Numbered from the stretch's first letter, positions 10,362 to 21,111 are shown. The stretch: 64,000 bases of DNA from Fomitopsis serialis (GCF_022376445.1 NW_025955095.1:51355-115354); one strand, 5' to 3'. Numbers and translations: made by a program. Notes: generated by a model from the sequence alone, not told the origin.

Positions 10362-12195
10362 TTACACATGCTGTTTCCGCGCCAGTTGCAGCCTCGTCAC
10401 TTGCTCCATGATCGCAGCGTCATCCTTCGGGTCTTCCCCGTTGAAGACGACGAACCGCGAAGAGCGCCCAACGTCAAGTTGAGGGAAAAGCGAGTCCAGA
10501 AAGCGAGCGACGATATTGATGTCAGACCGGTGCTCGATGAAGAGTGGTTCGTCGACGTGCAGCTCTCGAAGCGCGCACCCTGTCGCCTCCGAACCCGGGG
10601 CACTGTCCGTGTCGGAAGAACTTGATTTGCGCTGTTGAGTGGCCTGGGAGAGTTGGTTAACTTGAAGGCCATACTCGTCTCCCAGAGACCACACTGTTAG
10701 ACATTCGAGCTGACGACATGTACGCGCGATGTCGCGCAGCGAGTTGAGGGTAAGGAATAGGTTTGGCAAGTCGAGCGATCGTACCGTGGGCCATGCTGCC
10801 ACCAAGCCGGGGACATCGATATCGTTGGGGGACTCCTCCTGGATCACGACGTCCTGGAGACGTTGGAGTGCGAGCAGTGGAGAAGCCACCGCGTGGAAAG
10901 GCGTAGCAGCTGTTGTCCCACCGGCAAACAGAGATTGAGAGCAGATTAGGTCAATCAGACAAAGCCTCCGTAGAGACCCAGCATTCCTGCGACGCAGCGC
11001 GTCGAAGATCGCGTGGAGCGCGACTGCCACTACATCGGGACCCCCCTCCTCCGTAGACCATTGAGACTTGAACCATATTTCCACGTCCTCCAGTCCGGGC
11101 GCAATTATTGCATCGGCAAGCACCGCCACCCCGCCGTCCTCCCTTTGACGAAGAGGCACTTCAGATGGTCGAAGGGACGAATGGGCGGAATGTCCACGTT
11201 GTTGTCCTCTTGAGGGTCATGCATGCCGCCGCGTTCGTCCATATCGATCTCGAGCGTAGTGAGCCCAGGGATGGTCGAGATTGCAGCTAGGGCGGCCCGG
11301 GTGAGGGCTCGGCGGGATTCAGAGATGCAGAGGGTCCGGATTGTCTGGCTGACGAAACGACCGCTAGGCACCGACTGCCAGAAGGGAAACCAGAATGCTT
11401 CGTGTGCCAATTTTCGGAGCTCGAGCTCTTCGAGGTTGGGGAGCGCCTGTAGCACGGCAGGAAGCATTTGCTTGAAAGCATGTCGCCGCATGCGGTACCC
11501 GTATTCGTACGTCTGATGACCGTTCTCCCTCATATTCAAGTCTTCGGGAAGGCGCAGGACACGAATCGAGGGGGAAGTCACCGATATGATTTCGGGCGTG
11601 GCATGCTCCCATATAAGTTCGCGCAGATTTGGAAAGAGCGGCTGGCCATGGGCATGCTGCTGAAGGAAAAGGAAAATGGATGGTTCTATGGTATCCCCTA
11701 TTCCGTAGCGGAGGACGCGTACGAAAGGCGCATAGTGCTTGAATCGTGCCCATTCCTCCACAGAAATGGGGCCTGAGACGTATTTCTGGGACACTGATCA
11801 GAACATATGTCGTCGCAGTCTGCTTGCACATCACTCACGTAGTTATATCGGTAGGTATATGAATCAATGCCTACTGCCATATCCTCGTTAGCCTCGTCGT
11901 CTGATTCATGTCCTCCCATGAATTCCTCTTCATTCGTAGGCCACTTGACGAAGCCGGAACTGAAGTCTCGTAAGACAGCTTCGCAAATGGTGCTCAGCTC
12001 CAGCCGTCTCCAAAGAACCCTCACAGCCGACGTGTGGAACGCACGACACACCCGTGCACACCTTGCCAGAGCAGTCCTCGCAGGGCGATTCCGTTCGTCA
12101 TTGACGTAGAGATGTTGGTGATCCGTTTGTGGTGCAAGTTGTCCGCATATGTCGTCCACTAGCTCGAGCGGAATATTGCATGGAGAGGAGGACAT
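10362..12195 (-). pseudogene. F-box/LRR-like protein, copy A, one frameshift
   Basis: Exon 1 is 12195-11839 (119 codons); the intron is 11838-11786 with GTGAGT...CAG; exon 2 starts at 11785 (KYVSGPISVEEWARFKHYAP). The N-terminus IPLELVDDICGQL is an F-box core, followed by ARCARVCRAFHTSAVRVLW, the usual second half of basidiomycete F-box domains. The C-terminal 450 residues carry irregular leucine-rich segments (LPNLEELELRKL, TRAALAAISTIPGLTTLEID). Such proteins are predicted substrate receptors of SCF ubiquitin ligases. Compared with copies B and C, one nucleotide is missing at about 11127-11142 (between FVKGRTAG and GVAVLADAI), shifting the frame two-thirds of the way along. The downstream part stays open to the stop at 10362, so the lesion is young or a sequencing error. 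Confidence 0.85.
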
Positions 12196-13305
12196 GCGGT
12201 GCTGAAACGATGTAGGCCGTGGAGTCAGGGCTGAGCGCCCGAAGAGACAGTGTATGCCTGGCAGTCAAGGACCGCGCCAATTGAACGCACAAGCACTAGG
12301 CAGCCTGAGGTGAGGTTGCAGATATTGAAGAGTGATCGCACGCGACAAGAAGGACAAGACAGAGTCCAAGTCCAACACGACGACCATGACGAGAGGAGGT
12401 CGTAGCGCCGTAAAAATCACGGTCACCTGATCGTGTTCATGTCGCGCATTGCACTGAGATACACACTGGCATATGCTAGCCTCCTGTATCTTGTCTCTCG
12501 CAGCACAGCTGCACCTTCTCGTGGACCACATACACCCGCGACTTTCGGCACCTCTATCCAGCGTCGCCGACACGTCTCATTGGCTGCCGTGTTGCCTCAA
12601 CTCCAACGCTCGACACGCTCGACGACCTGTCTGCCTGTCCTCGCCCTGCTCTCATCCTGCCGCTGCTGTGCTGTCTTCTTTCTGCCGTATGCGGCCTCCC
12701 TTGTTCCCGCCTTCTCTCTCCCTCTCCGTCGCTTCCTTCCACCCCTGTCCTGCCCTCCGTGCCCCTGGGCCGATGCACACAGCCGAGACAAGGCTGCCGG
12801 TCCTCCCATCGCCAGGCTTTCTGCGGATTTTTAGTTTACAGAGGTCCATTCTCCTTTTATTTGTCCAACCGCGCACATCTATCGAGAAATCGTGTTCCCT
12901 AACTCCCACAGCCAACTCCTCTCAGCCCGCCGCCATCCTCATTCCGCTGTTCGGGCCCTTTCAAAGCGGAATCAAACGATGCGCATGCATTCTATCGTGC
13001 TCCTCGACTTGTTGGGAGCGATGCCTAGCGCAGCGCGGTGCTCTGTGTCGCGTTCTGTGCGATGCTGCCAAAGCGCTCGTGATCCGAGTCGCTCCTCGCT
13101 TCAACTCATTCCAACTCTCGGAAGCACCATCCTCCGCACATCATGCTGCGCTACACGCTCACTTCTCGTCCTGAGGCGCTTTGTAGGATATCCCGCGTTC
13201 TGCGCGGCTCGCAGTACGTCAGGCGTTGCGTGCGAGACAACTACGTACGACCCACTGGTAATTGGCAGCGCACGACGGACAACCCGCCAGACGGTGCTAT
13301 CAGAC
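12196..13305. repeat. duplicated 5' flank of F-box copy A (partner 40716-41850)
   Basis: The 1.1 kb upstream of F-box A matches the 1.1 kb upstream of F-box C with scattered indels (for example GTAGCGCCGTAAAAATCACG, and the GGGAGCGATGCCTAGCGCAG stretch). A shorter part (about 12300-12440) also lies upstream of copy B at 22423-22560. Plus-strand frames here are not conserved between the copies, so I read it as a duplicated promoter/intergenic region, not a gene. Confidence 0.7.
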
Positions 13306-13309
13306 CGTG

Positions 13310-13769
13310 ACGAACTGAGCATAGTACTCGAAGCGCGACCATTCCTCCGTGGCGATGGGCCCTGTGACATATTTCTTTGCACGTCGTTCGGTCAGAGCAG
13401 CAATGGTACCACGATACATCACACAACACTCACATAGGTAAAGCGACAGCCAAGATCAGACTCTGGTCCTCGGAGTCCTCCCCAGGTGTCCTGCTCAGGC
13501 CACTTGACAGAGCCGAGATGAAAGTTCGACAGGACAGCGTCGCAAGCATGGCCCATCTGCTGTTCCCTCCAGAGAATTCTAATTGCTTGCTCGTGGAAGG
13601 TACGGGACGCCGGTGCACACCTAGCGAGAGCCGCACGCGCAATGCGACTGGTGAGACTGGCAACAGCATCGAAATCGAGATCCTGAGCATGAGCATATAT
13701 AGACAGCTGTTCGAAGATTTCGTCCACAAGCTCCAGTGGAAGATAAGAGGGCATCATGTGTTGTGGCAT
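13310..13769 (-). pseudogene. F-box gene fragment D (5' end only)
   Basis: Exon 1 runs 13769-13434 (112 codons) from an ATG, with an F-box core YLPLELVDEIFEQL and ARCAPASRTFHEQAIRILW. A GTGAGT donor is followed by exon 2 at 13374 (KYVTGPIATEEWSRFEYYAQF), which reaches TGA within about 22 codons, where similarity to copies A-C ends. Protein similarity to A/B/C is moderate, so this is an older paralogue cut at the boundary of the duplicated 12196-13305 block. No LRR part exists here. It is likely dead. Confidence 0.75.
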
Positions 13770-13853
13770 CGTCACGGTGGTATTGACTGCAGCAAATCCA
13801 GACTGCTACGTCCGCGTCAAGCAGAAAGTCGGATCCACGGGGAGATACGTTCC

Positions 13854-13895
13854 GGGAACGGGGAACGGGGAACGGGGAACGGGGAACGGGGAACG
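13854..13895. repeat. minisatellite, six GGGAACG units
   Basis: Six perfect tandem copies of GGGAACG, preceded by GATACGTTCC. About 500 bp on (14385-14425) the complementary motif reappears as GTTCCCGGAACGCGTTCCGG followed by GTATCTCCC. The two lie in inverted orientation and may be the ends of an older element that I could not delimit. Confidence 0.8.
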
Positions 13896-14655
13896 TCACG
13901 CACCGTGACAATCTGTGACGTCCCTTACGGTAAATCTGCCCAATTAGGCAATAATTCATGGCCACAATCGGATCACGTGATGGCCCCCACAGGTACTTAT
14001 GGACGTCGAGCAGACGTTGAGCCTCGTTGAGCCCTAGTACTAGTACTAGCTTGCAGTTTGTCTGTGGCAGTAAGCATGCCCTTACACATGGGCATAAATT
14101 GTCTTTTCTGTGAATCAATAGTGAGATTTTATGATGGTGCAGTCACAATTTTGTGCCACCCCCGACGTCAGGCCACCATTACCATAGCTGTGAGACAGAA
14201 TCAGCATATACAATCTCGTGTAAAACGATTACTGAGCATCACTACAACTTACATGGTCATTGTAGAGCTTGTATTTACCGTTGACTTATAATGACCACTG
14301 GTTGCGGGAATACCTCTCAACACAGTGGCTTTCACAGACACTTGGTCCTATGTCACTGTGACAAGTGTTCCGAGGGGCGTTCCGCAGACGCGTTCCCGGA
14401 ACGCGTTCCGGGAATGTATCTCCCAGTCGATCGGATGTTCTCGTGTCAAGGGTGTGGCCAAGTTGTGGCTACTCTAATGCAACAGCACGTGATCGTGTTT
14501 TGCGTCCGAATCTAGTACTTATCGTAGCGGCGCAAGCGCCGATCCCCGACTCCTGCATGGCACACAGCTGCTCAGCGTGCCACAGCAGCATCATAGTGTA
14601 TACTATGTATTGTGATATTGTACCATTGAAATGGTATTGAGACTCAATGATAATT

Positions 14656-14703
14656 GGAAGCCCTCACGCCCGCGGCTTCGCCGCCCGGGCGTCTCGGGCT
14701 TCC
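14656..14703. other. long GC-rich hairpin with TTCG loop
   Basis: GGAAGCCC at the left pairs with GGGCTTCC at the right. Inside, ACGCCC pairs with GGGCGT around GGCTTCGCC, a TTCG tetraloop context. Just outside, GACTC (14641) and GAGTC (14706) can extend the stem. It stands directly before the MITE cluster. It could be the tip of a mobile element or a transcript structure; no role is assigned. Confidence 0.6.
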
Positions 14704-14760
14704 ACGAGTCTGAGCTACACGGCGAACTCACTTAAGTACTGTAATACATAAGTACTACTA

Positions 14761-15154
14761 TATCGGGTCACGATCTCGTCCACCTTAGCATTCGACAAGC
14801 CCTCCTCACTCTGTATGGGCCATAATGACCTTAATTATTGTGAGAAGGTATGTTAAGAGACCTCAGAAATACGAGAAAAATATGAGAAAAAATATACAAT
14901 CATTGAGTCGAGCTCAGTAGCTAAAGTTCTGGTCGAGAGTAGGGTGAGCCACACTGCTTACCAGAAATAGGTATCATTGCAAAGGGTGATTTTTCCTGCA
15001 CACAGATCTCAGTGTATTGGCCTCAAATTTTGTACAGGCATTACAAGGATGCATTAAGACATGCTACAATTTATTTCATAGCTATAGAAGGGGTGATTGT
15101 TGAATGAGGCTCGAGTGACCGACTACCTAGACTGTCCGAGATCGTGACCCGATA
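14761..15154. mobile_element. MITE 1, Tc1/mariner-like (TA target)
   Basis: The 394-bp segment is bounded by perfect 18-bp terminal inverted repeats TATCGGGTCACGATCTCG and its complement, flanked by TA on both sides (14759-14760 and 15155-15156). TA duplication and short TIRs point to the Tc1/mariner superfamily. There is no transposase frame, so it is a non-autonomous miniature element. The interior is AT-rich with no gene. Confidence 0.75.
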
Positions 15155-15747
15155 TACTGTAGAATTTAATTCAATCCGGCGCGGGTTGTGACGTGTGACG
15201 GCCGCGCCGCCTGAAGACGGCGCGGCGCGGGCGATGGTGACGTGTGACGCATGCGCGCAGACGGTGCGGCGGCGCGTCAATGCGCTCAAAACATCACCAA
15301 AATGCCAGACTCCTTCCTCAGCCTCACCACACGTGAACCGCTCGGCCCGGGACTTCCGAACAAGGGCTCACGACTTGTGGTGAGGACTGGCACAAATGTA
15401 CCTTATGTCAGCAAAGAAGCATCAGGCCGCTCGTGTGCCGGGTCCAGAGCGGCGTGTGCCAAGTGATGGCTCTGCCGAATTGAGCAAGCTTCGCGCGCCC
15501 CCGTCCCGACGCGACGCGCCCTACCATGTCTCGCTAACGGTGTCGACGTCGCGTACGCAGTCCTGGCGGATACTACCGGGATATTTTTATCTTGTTTTTA
15601 TCTTGTCCTGCACCCATCTGTGCATGGTCGCACCCAACCGCCACAGTAATAACACGTCTCGGGGCACTTCATAGTCGATCTATTTAATTTGGTGTAGTCC
15701 TACAAGTCACTGGAGGTCATATAAAACACGGAAAAGGAGAAAGTGTT

Positions 15748-15822
15748 GAAGTTGTGGCGTAGCGGTTTAGCGTGGCCAGCCATTTTGGCGGTGCCCAGGT
15801 TCGAATCTTTTCCATGCCAATT
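15748..15822 (+). other. tRNA-like module in left arm of foldback element
   Basis: The sequence carries a box A match TGGCGTAGCGG (15755-15765) and a box B match GGTTCGAATC (15798-15807) at tRNA-like spacing. Between them GCCA/TGGC can form an anticodon-type stem with a 7-nt loop. The acceptor and T stems do not pair well, so it is not a functional tRNA but a tRNA-derived or Pol III promoter-like sequence. Confidence 0.55.
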
Positions 15823-15989
15823 GCTTTTTCATCGCTAACTGCCCACCGCCCACTGTCCGATGCCTTCCACTTCTGAAGTGCCACATCGCTCTTGCACCCC
15901 GTCTCGATGCACACGATGTTCGCGCTGTGTCACCTTCTGTAGAAGTACACGATAATAAATCTACCTGCTTGCGACGGCCGTGTAAAAAG

Positions 15990-16062
15990 AAATTGACGGA
16001 GAAGACTCGAACCCGCGCACCGTAAAAGAACCATTCACGCTAAACCACTATGCCACAACCTC
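15990..16062 (-). other. tRNA-like module in right arm of foldback element
   Basis: Read on the minus strand: box A TGGCATAGTGG (16055-16045), box B GGTTCGAGTC (16013-16004), with GTGAA/TTTAC able to form an anticodon-type stem. It is the mirror partner of the left-arm module, diverged from it, and both point to the centre of the element. The acceptor stem is not formed. Confidence 0.55.
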
Positions 16063-17166
16063 AATATTTTGTACCTCTCCGTGTTTTATATGAGCTCCAA
16101 TAACTTGTAAGACTACAAGAAATAGAAAAGATCTTCCTTGAAGTGCCCGAGACGTGTAATGGGCCCGGGCGCGGTGGTTGGGTGCGACCATGCACAGATG
16201 GGTGCAGGACAAGATAAAAACAAGATAAAAATATCCCGGTAGTATCCGCCAGGACTGCGTACGCGACGTCGACACCGTTAGCGAGACATGGTAGGGCGCG
16301 TCGCGTCGGGACGGGGGCGCGCGAAGCTTGCTCAATTCGGCAGAGCCATCACTTGGCACACGCCGCTCTGGACCCGGCACACGAGCGGCCTGATGCTTCT
16401 TTGCTGACATAAGGTACATTTGTGCCAGTCCTCACCACAAGTCGTGAGCCCTTGTTCGGAAGTCCCGGGCCGAGCGGTTCACGTGTGGTGAGGCTGAGGA
16501 AGGAGTCTGCCAAAATGCGTGCTGGAGACCGCCGCCGGAGGCGGCGAAGAATATATGCATTTGTCACGACCGGCGGGGCCCTCCGTGACCTGTGACAAGG
16601 GCCGTTTTCCGGTGCGGCGAGGGGCCTTGTGACGTGTGACCGCCGGATTGAATTAAATTCTACAGTAGTACAGTGCATGCGAGGGCTCCCAACATAATAG
16701 AGGCCCTCTTGCCTTCGGGAGGAGTTATTTGGTGGTCAAAGATCCAGACGTCCAGACGCAGCCAGATGCGCGGTCGGATCCAACTGCCTCGAGCTGCCTC
16801 GTAAGACACTCGAGCATTGCTGCGATACCGCTTATGGGAATTATAAGTCACGTTTTTCTCACGGAGGGAGCGGCATCGCCGGCTGCGAGCGACTTATGGT
16901 CGACAAAGCCCCCTCCGGTCGGAGTCGGGGACTAGGCACGCATTAAAGCCGTGTAGAAGCTTGTAAGTTAAGTACAAAGCTCCATTGTTCATCCAATCGA
17001 AATGATCATACAAATGTCCTCCGTGAACCTCTGCACTCCTCGTCTGACGAATCCGCTGTCTGTTACTTTGGGTAAATGTGCCTGAAAGGTCATGCATGTG
17101 GTAAGCTGGGTTGACATCCCCTTTTACAGGCTGTCTGGATACTGGATACTATTGCCCTAGCGAGGC

Positions 17167-17827
17167 ATGATATTCTCGATGAAGCGCAACCTGGAGGGAC
17201 TGACCATCTGAGCGGCGTGCACCCTGCTCGCCGCGAGCCTCCTCGGAAAACTGACCTACTTGCGATGGGCCGAGCGCATCCCATCCGGCGTAGAACCCGG
17301 TATCGCACGCAAAGGTACGCCTTGCCTGCCCCATCGCCGCGTAGATCCGCCTGACAGCACCCCCAGAACTCACGTCCGCGCTATGGGACGTCGAGCGAAA
17401 GCCCGTGCACTTCCAGTTCGACCACTACCAGCGGTACGGGCTGGACGCGGAGCTCCAGTGGGCTGCACTCGTGCCCCATGACGGCCTCGTCTACGTCGCA
17501 GACCCAGACGGGCACGAACCGCAGCCGTACATGCTCTCGATGTTCCACCAGCTGCGCTGCCTCGACGTCCTCCGCGCGTAGTACCGCGTGCCGCTCGAGG
17601 AGCGCGACATGGAGCGTGCGCGGCACTGCATGAACTATATCCACCAGATGGTGCTGTGTCGCGGGGACATGCACCTCGAGACGTTCCTTGCGGACTTTTG
17701 GAGCCCCGAGAACGTCGACCGGAGGGGGACGTATCGGTGTCGCGACTTCCGTGCGGTGTATGATGCGGTGGAAAGGAATCAGCAGGACCATAGGCAATGG
17801 TTGGATGGGAGGAACACGACCACATAG
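17167..17827 (+). pseudogene. UstYa-like (DUF3328) protein, two nonsense codons
   Basis: Exon 1 is 17167-17314 and exon 2 is 17367-17827, with a 52-nt intron. After the ATG and a basic stretch comes a membrane helix (AACTLLAASLLGKLTYL), then a lumenal domain with MLSMFHQLRCLDVLR and HCMNYIHQMVLCRGDMHLE. These match the two DUF3328 motifs (HxxHC and HCxxxxxQ...C.D.T/H), except that the second His of the first motif is Arg. UstYa-family proteins act in oxidative cyclisation of fungal ribosomal peptides. The frame is broken by TGA at 17209-17211, where Trp is expected just before the helix, and TAG at 17579-17581 right after the first motif. Both fit C-to-T type transitions. The rest of the frame is preserved, so the loss is recent. 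Confidence 0.75.
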
Positions 17828-18472
17828 CTTGTATGAGGCATCGCTTCCTTTCAGTTCAAAATGAGGTGTACGATGGGGTCATAAGTATGTGTTGTTTGAG
17901 TGGCCGAGTACGCAGCACGGCATCTCGATGGAACTCGGTAGGCTCTAGCAGGATGTACCGGCCGTGCAGCGGCTGTAGACGAGCCAATGCTGCCCCGTCC
18001 TACCAGTCAACAGGTCTGACAAGCCAGTGCGGTGTCAATTCGGGCTTTTTGAAACACGGTTTACTCCGGGAAGGCCTGTCGTACCACCGATAACTGCGCC
18101 GAGATCCATAGCGGGAACTCGGCTGAGCCAGCGGCGCGCCAGTCTGGCAAACCGACTTCTGGCGAGCGATGCTGTCATGGTAAAGGGAAGCACGCATGCC
18201 GGAAGCCCTCCTTCCTTCACTAAAGTAGCACGGAAGACTGAAGTGCGGACTAGTGTGGGCGCATCGGGGTAACGTCGAGTCTGACAGGCGTCGGGCGCTG
18301 CGAAGCTGAAAGTCATGCTGCGAGGTTATCGGCAACACATGACTGCGCCGAAATGGTTGTGTGCCGCAGTGCGGCCGGAGGGAAATTGGAATAAGAAGCG
18401 TAAGCCTCGACGCGCGTGGACTCGTACGAACAGACGCACCCGCTGAGTTCGACATCGTACACTGCCGTCACC

Positions 18473-18743
18473 ATGCAGGCCCGCACCTCCCTCTTTGCGC
18501 TTGCTGTCCTCCTCCTCGTCGCGATGTCGCACGCCGCGGCCGTGGTCACCCCGGAGAAGCGAGTCGCAGGTTCGTCATTCTTATCGTATAGTTCTTGTCG
18601 TGTTTGCTGACTCGAGCTGATTGATAGACCCCATGAACATGGATGAAGACGGTACGCCTATATGACAGCGCTGGCTGCCCGTACGGATGTGCTGATATAA
18701 TGGCATTGTCCCAGACCTCGTACGCGTCCGCGCGATGATCTGA
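18473..18743 (+). CDS. tiny secreted peptide with one Lys-Arg processing site
   Basis: Three exons (18473-18569, 18628-18651, 18715-18743), with both introns in phase 1 and GT/AG ends, encode 49 aa. Residues 1-22 are a clear signal peptide (MQARTSLFALAVLLLVAMSH, then AAA). The mature part has EKR, a Kex2-type site, followed by an acidic stretch (PMNMDEDD) and a short basic end. It is too short and lacks the CaaX end of a mating pheromone. Its position 650 bp from a UstYa-like pseudogene makes a ribosomal-peptide precursor conceivable, but only one Lys-Arg is present and there are no core repeats. An ordinary small secreted protein is as likely. Confidence 0.5.
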
Positions 18744-19265
18744 GAGGCTGCGACCTTGGTAATGGTAGACCTCCGAGAGGAGGAGGACGCAGGCTAATAA
18801 CTCTTCACATTCAGCAGGTTGGCGGAAACAGGACCAAGACAATCGGACTTACGCAACAAGTCGCAGTCCAATGACTTCCCCGTCGTATGTCCAGAAGTAT
18901 GGGCAGTTTGCTTTCGGATATACGTAGTCCGTAATCCGTACTAGTAGATGACATCATCAGAGAATGCCAACCGTTGCAATCCAGAGTTTAGCTGAACAAG
19001 GCGGAGAGATCGTTGTGAGTATCGATATCTTTGGTTCGATTGCACCGAAATGATGAGGGGCTGGACAAGTGTCCGACACGCAAGCTGCTCAGTATACTGG
19101 CCGATGATAAAGGATCTACCCGACAGGTATGATGCGGTGTACGTCAAGTATGCTTTCGTAGGCGCAAACTTAAGTGCACATCTTGCTACCGAGTACTTGT
19201 CCCCTTAATGAAGTTCGTGGCCCTCTCGCGACCCGCGCACACCGGCCACCATGGCCAAACGGGCC

Positions 19266-21111
19266 CTACGCATGGTTCCGTCGCGCGAGTTGCAACCTCG
19301 TCATTTGCTTCAGGACCTCGGTGCCATCCTCCGAGCCTTCCCCGTCAAAGACAACGAACCGCGAAGAGCGCCCAAGGTCAAGGTGAGGGAATAGCGAGTC
19401 GAGAAAGCGAGCAACGATATTGATGTCGGACGTGAGCGAGATGCAGAGAGGCTCGTCGACGTGCAGCTCTCGAAGCGCACACTTTGTCGCCTCCGGATCC
19501 GGCGCATTGTCCGTGTCGGAGTAACTTGAAGTCTGCTGTTGGAAGGCCTGGGAGAGTAGGTCGAGGCCCGTCACGTCGTCTAGAGACCACAGTCGCAGAC
19601 ACTCGAGCTCAGGACATGTATGCGCGATGTCACGCAGATGGTCGATGGTAAGAACAAGAGCTGGCAAGTCGATCGATCGTACCGTGGGCCATGCCGCTAC
19701 CAAGCCAGGGACACTGGTATATGTGGATGCATCGGGGTTGACCTCCTGGATCTCGACGTCCCGGAGACGTTGAAGCGCGAGCAGCGGACAAGCCACCGGG
19801 TGAAAAGGCGTACCAGCTGACGTCCCGCCGATGAATAGAGGTTGAGAGAAGCTAGGGTCGATCACACTAAGCCTCAGTAGAGACTCAGCATTCCGGCGAC
19901 CGAGCACGTCGAAGGTCGCGTGGAGCGCGACCGCCACTGCCGCTGCATTGGGATCATCGTCGTCAGAACATCTAAAACACATCTCCATGTCCTCCAGTCC
20001 GGGCGCAGCTATCGCGTGAGCGAGCACCGCCATCCCCGTCGTGCTCCCTTTGAGCAGGAGACGCCTCAGGTTTTCAAAGGGACGAATGGGCGGAACGTCC
20101 ACCTCGTTGTCCGCCTCAAAGTCGTGCGTACCGCCGCGTTCGACCATATCGATCTCGAGCGCAGTGAGGCCATGGATGGTGGAGATTGCAGCTAGGGCGG
20201 CCCGGGTGAGGGCACGACGAGATTCGAAGATGCAGAGGGTCCGGATTGTCTGACTAACGAAACAGCCGCTAGGTACCGACCGCCATAACGGGTACCAGAA
20301 GGCTTCGTGCGCCAATTTTCGGAGGTAGAGCTCTTCGAGGTTGGGGAGAGCCTGCAGCACAGCAGGAAGCATTTGCTTGAAAGCATGTCGCCGCATGCGG
20401 TACGCGTATTCGTACGTCTGACCACCGTTCTCCCTCATATCCTCGTCTTCGGGAAGGCACAGGACACGAATTGACGGGGAAGTCATCGATATTATTTCGG
20501 GTGTGGCATGCTCCCATATGAGTTCGCGCAGATTTGGGAAGAGCGGCCGGCCATGTGCGTGCTGCTGAAGGAAAAGGAAGATGGAAGGTTCTATTGTATC
20601 CTCTGTTCCGTAGCGGAGGACGTGAATGAAAGGCGCATAGTGCTTGAATCGAGCCCATTCCTCCGGAGAAATGGGGCCTGGGACGTATTTCTGGTACACC
20701 CATCAGTGAAGAGTCTTAAGATCGTATAGCATTGCAGTCTGCTGGCACATCACTCACATAGTTGAATTCGTAGCTACACGGATCAATGCCTACAGCCATG
20801 TCCTCGTTGACCTCGTCATCTGATTCATGTCCTCCCATAGATTCTTCTTCATTCGTAGGCCACTTGACGGAGCCGAGACTGAAGCTCCGTAAGACAGCCT
20901 CGCATATGGTGCTCAGCTCCAGCCGTCTCCAAAGAACCCTCACAGCCGACGTGTGGAACGCACGACACACCCGTGCACACCTTGCCAGAGCAGTTCTCGC
21001 AGGGCGATTCCGTTCGTCATTGACGTAGAGATAGTAATTTGTTTGTGGTGCAAGTTGGCCGCATATCTCGTCCACTAGCTCGAGCGGAATCTTGCAGGTA
21101 TAAAGAGACAT
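19266..21111 (-). CDS. F-box/LRR-like protein, copy B (intact)
   Basis: Exon 1 is 21111-20758 (118 codons); intron 20757-20691 (GTGAGT...CAG); exon 2 is 20690-19266 (474 codons plus stop), giving 592 aa. The F-box core IPLELVDEICGQL lies near residue 8 and ARCARVCRAFHTSAVRVLW near 45. There is an acidic linker (GGHESDDEVNEDM), then a long leucine-rich region with repeats such as LPNLEELYLRKL, LQRLRDVEIQEV and CALRELHVDEPL. It is the only full-length uninterrupted member of the local family and is the reference for the lesions in A and C. Predicted role: substrate receptor of an SCF ubiquitin ligase. Partner and target unknown. A 1204-bp foldback element sits about 100 bp upstream and may affect its promoter. 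Confidence 0.85.

Larger units (their letters stand above)
15306..16509. mobile_element. 1204-bp foldback MITE, Mutator-like 9-bp duplication, copy 1
   Basis: The element starts CAGACTCCTTCCTCAGCC and ends with the inverted copy GAAGGAGTCTG. The flanks are a perfect 9-bp target duplication CCAAAATGC (15297-15305 and 16510-16518). The arms pair over more than 500 bp (near-perfect in the outer ~335 bp, imperfect inwards), so the whole element can fold back on itself. It carries no transposase. A 9-bp duplication with long TIRs suggests mobilisation by a MULE-type transposase. The 92-123-codon frames in the arms are mirror images of each other and are probably not proteins. Confidence 0.85.
15157..16665. 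mobile_element. MITE 2, TA target, hosting a nested foldback element
   Basis: The ends are CTGTAGAATTTAATTCAATC (left) and its inverted copy (right, ending CTACAG at 16665), with TA at 15155-15156 and 16666-16667. A second inverted motif, GTGACGTGTGAC, follows on both sides. Removing the 1204-bp insert and one 9-bp duplication leaves about 296 bp, a typical MITE. Its left TA is the same TA that closes MITE 1. Confidence 0.75.

Noticed and set aside
13796..14530. A third delimited MITE between the GGGAACG minisatellite and its inverted counterpart
   Set aside because: Inverted motifs exist (GGGAGATAC, TTCCGGGAACG) but no terminal repeat plus target duplication could be fixed.
15748..15822. 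A genuine tRNA gene
   Set aside because: Box A and box B are present but acceptor and T stems do not pair.
15396..16419. Frames of 92-123 aa repeated exactly four times (15396, 16048, 21300, 22045)
   Set aside because: They are the mirror arms of the foldback element; identity of the protein only reflects identity of the DNA, and the frame has no recognisable domain.
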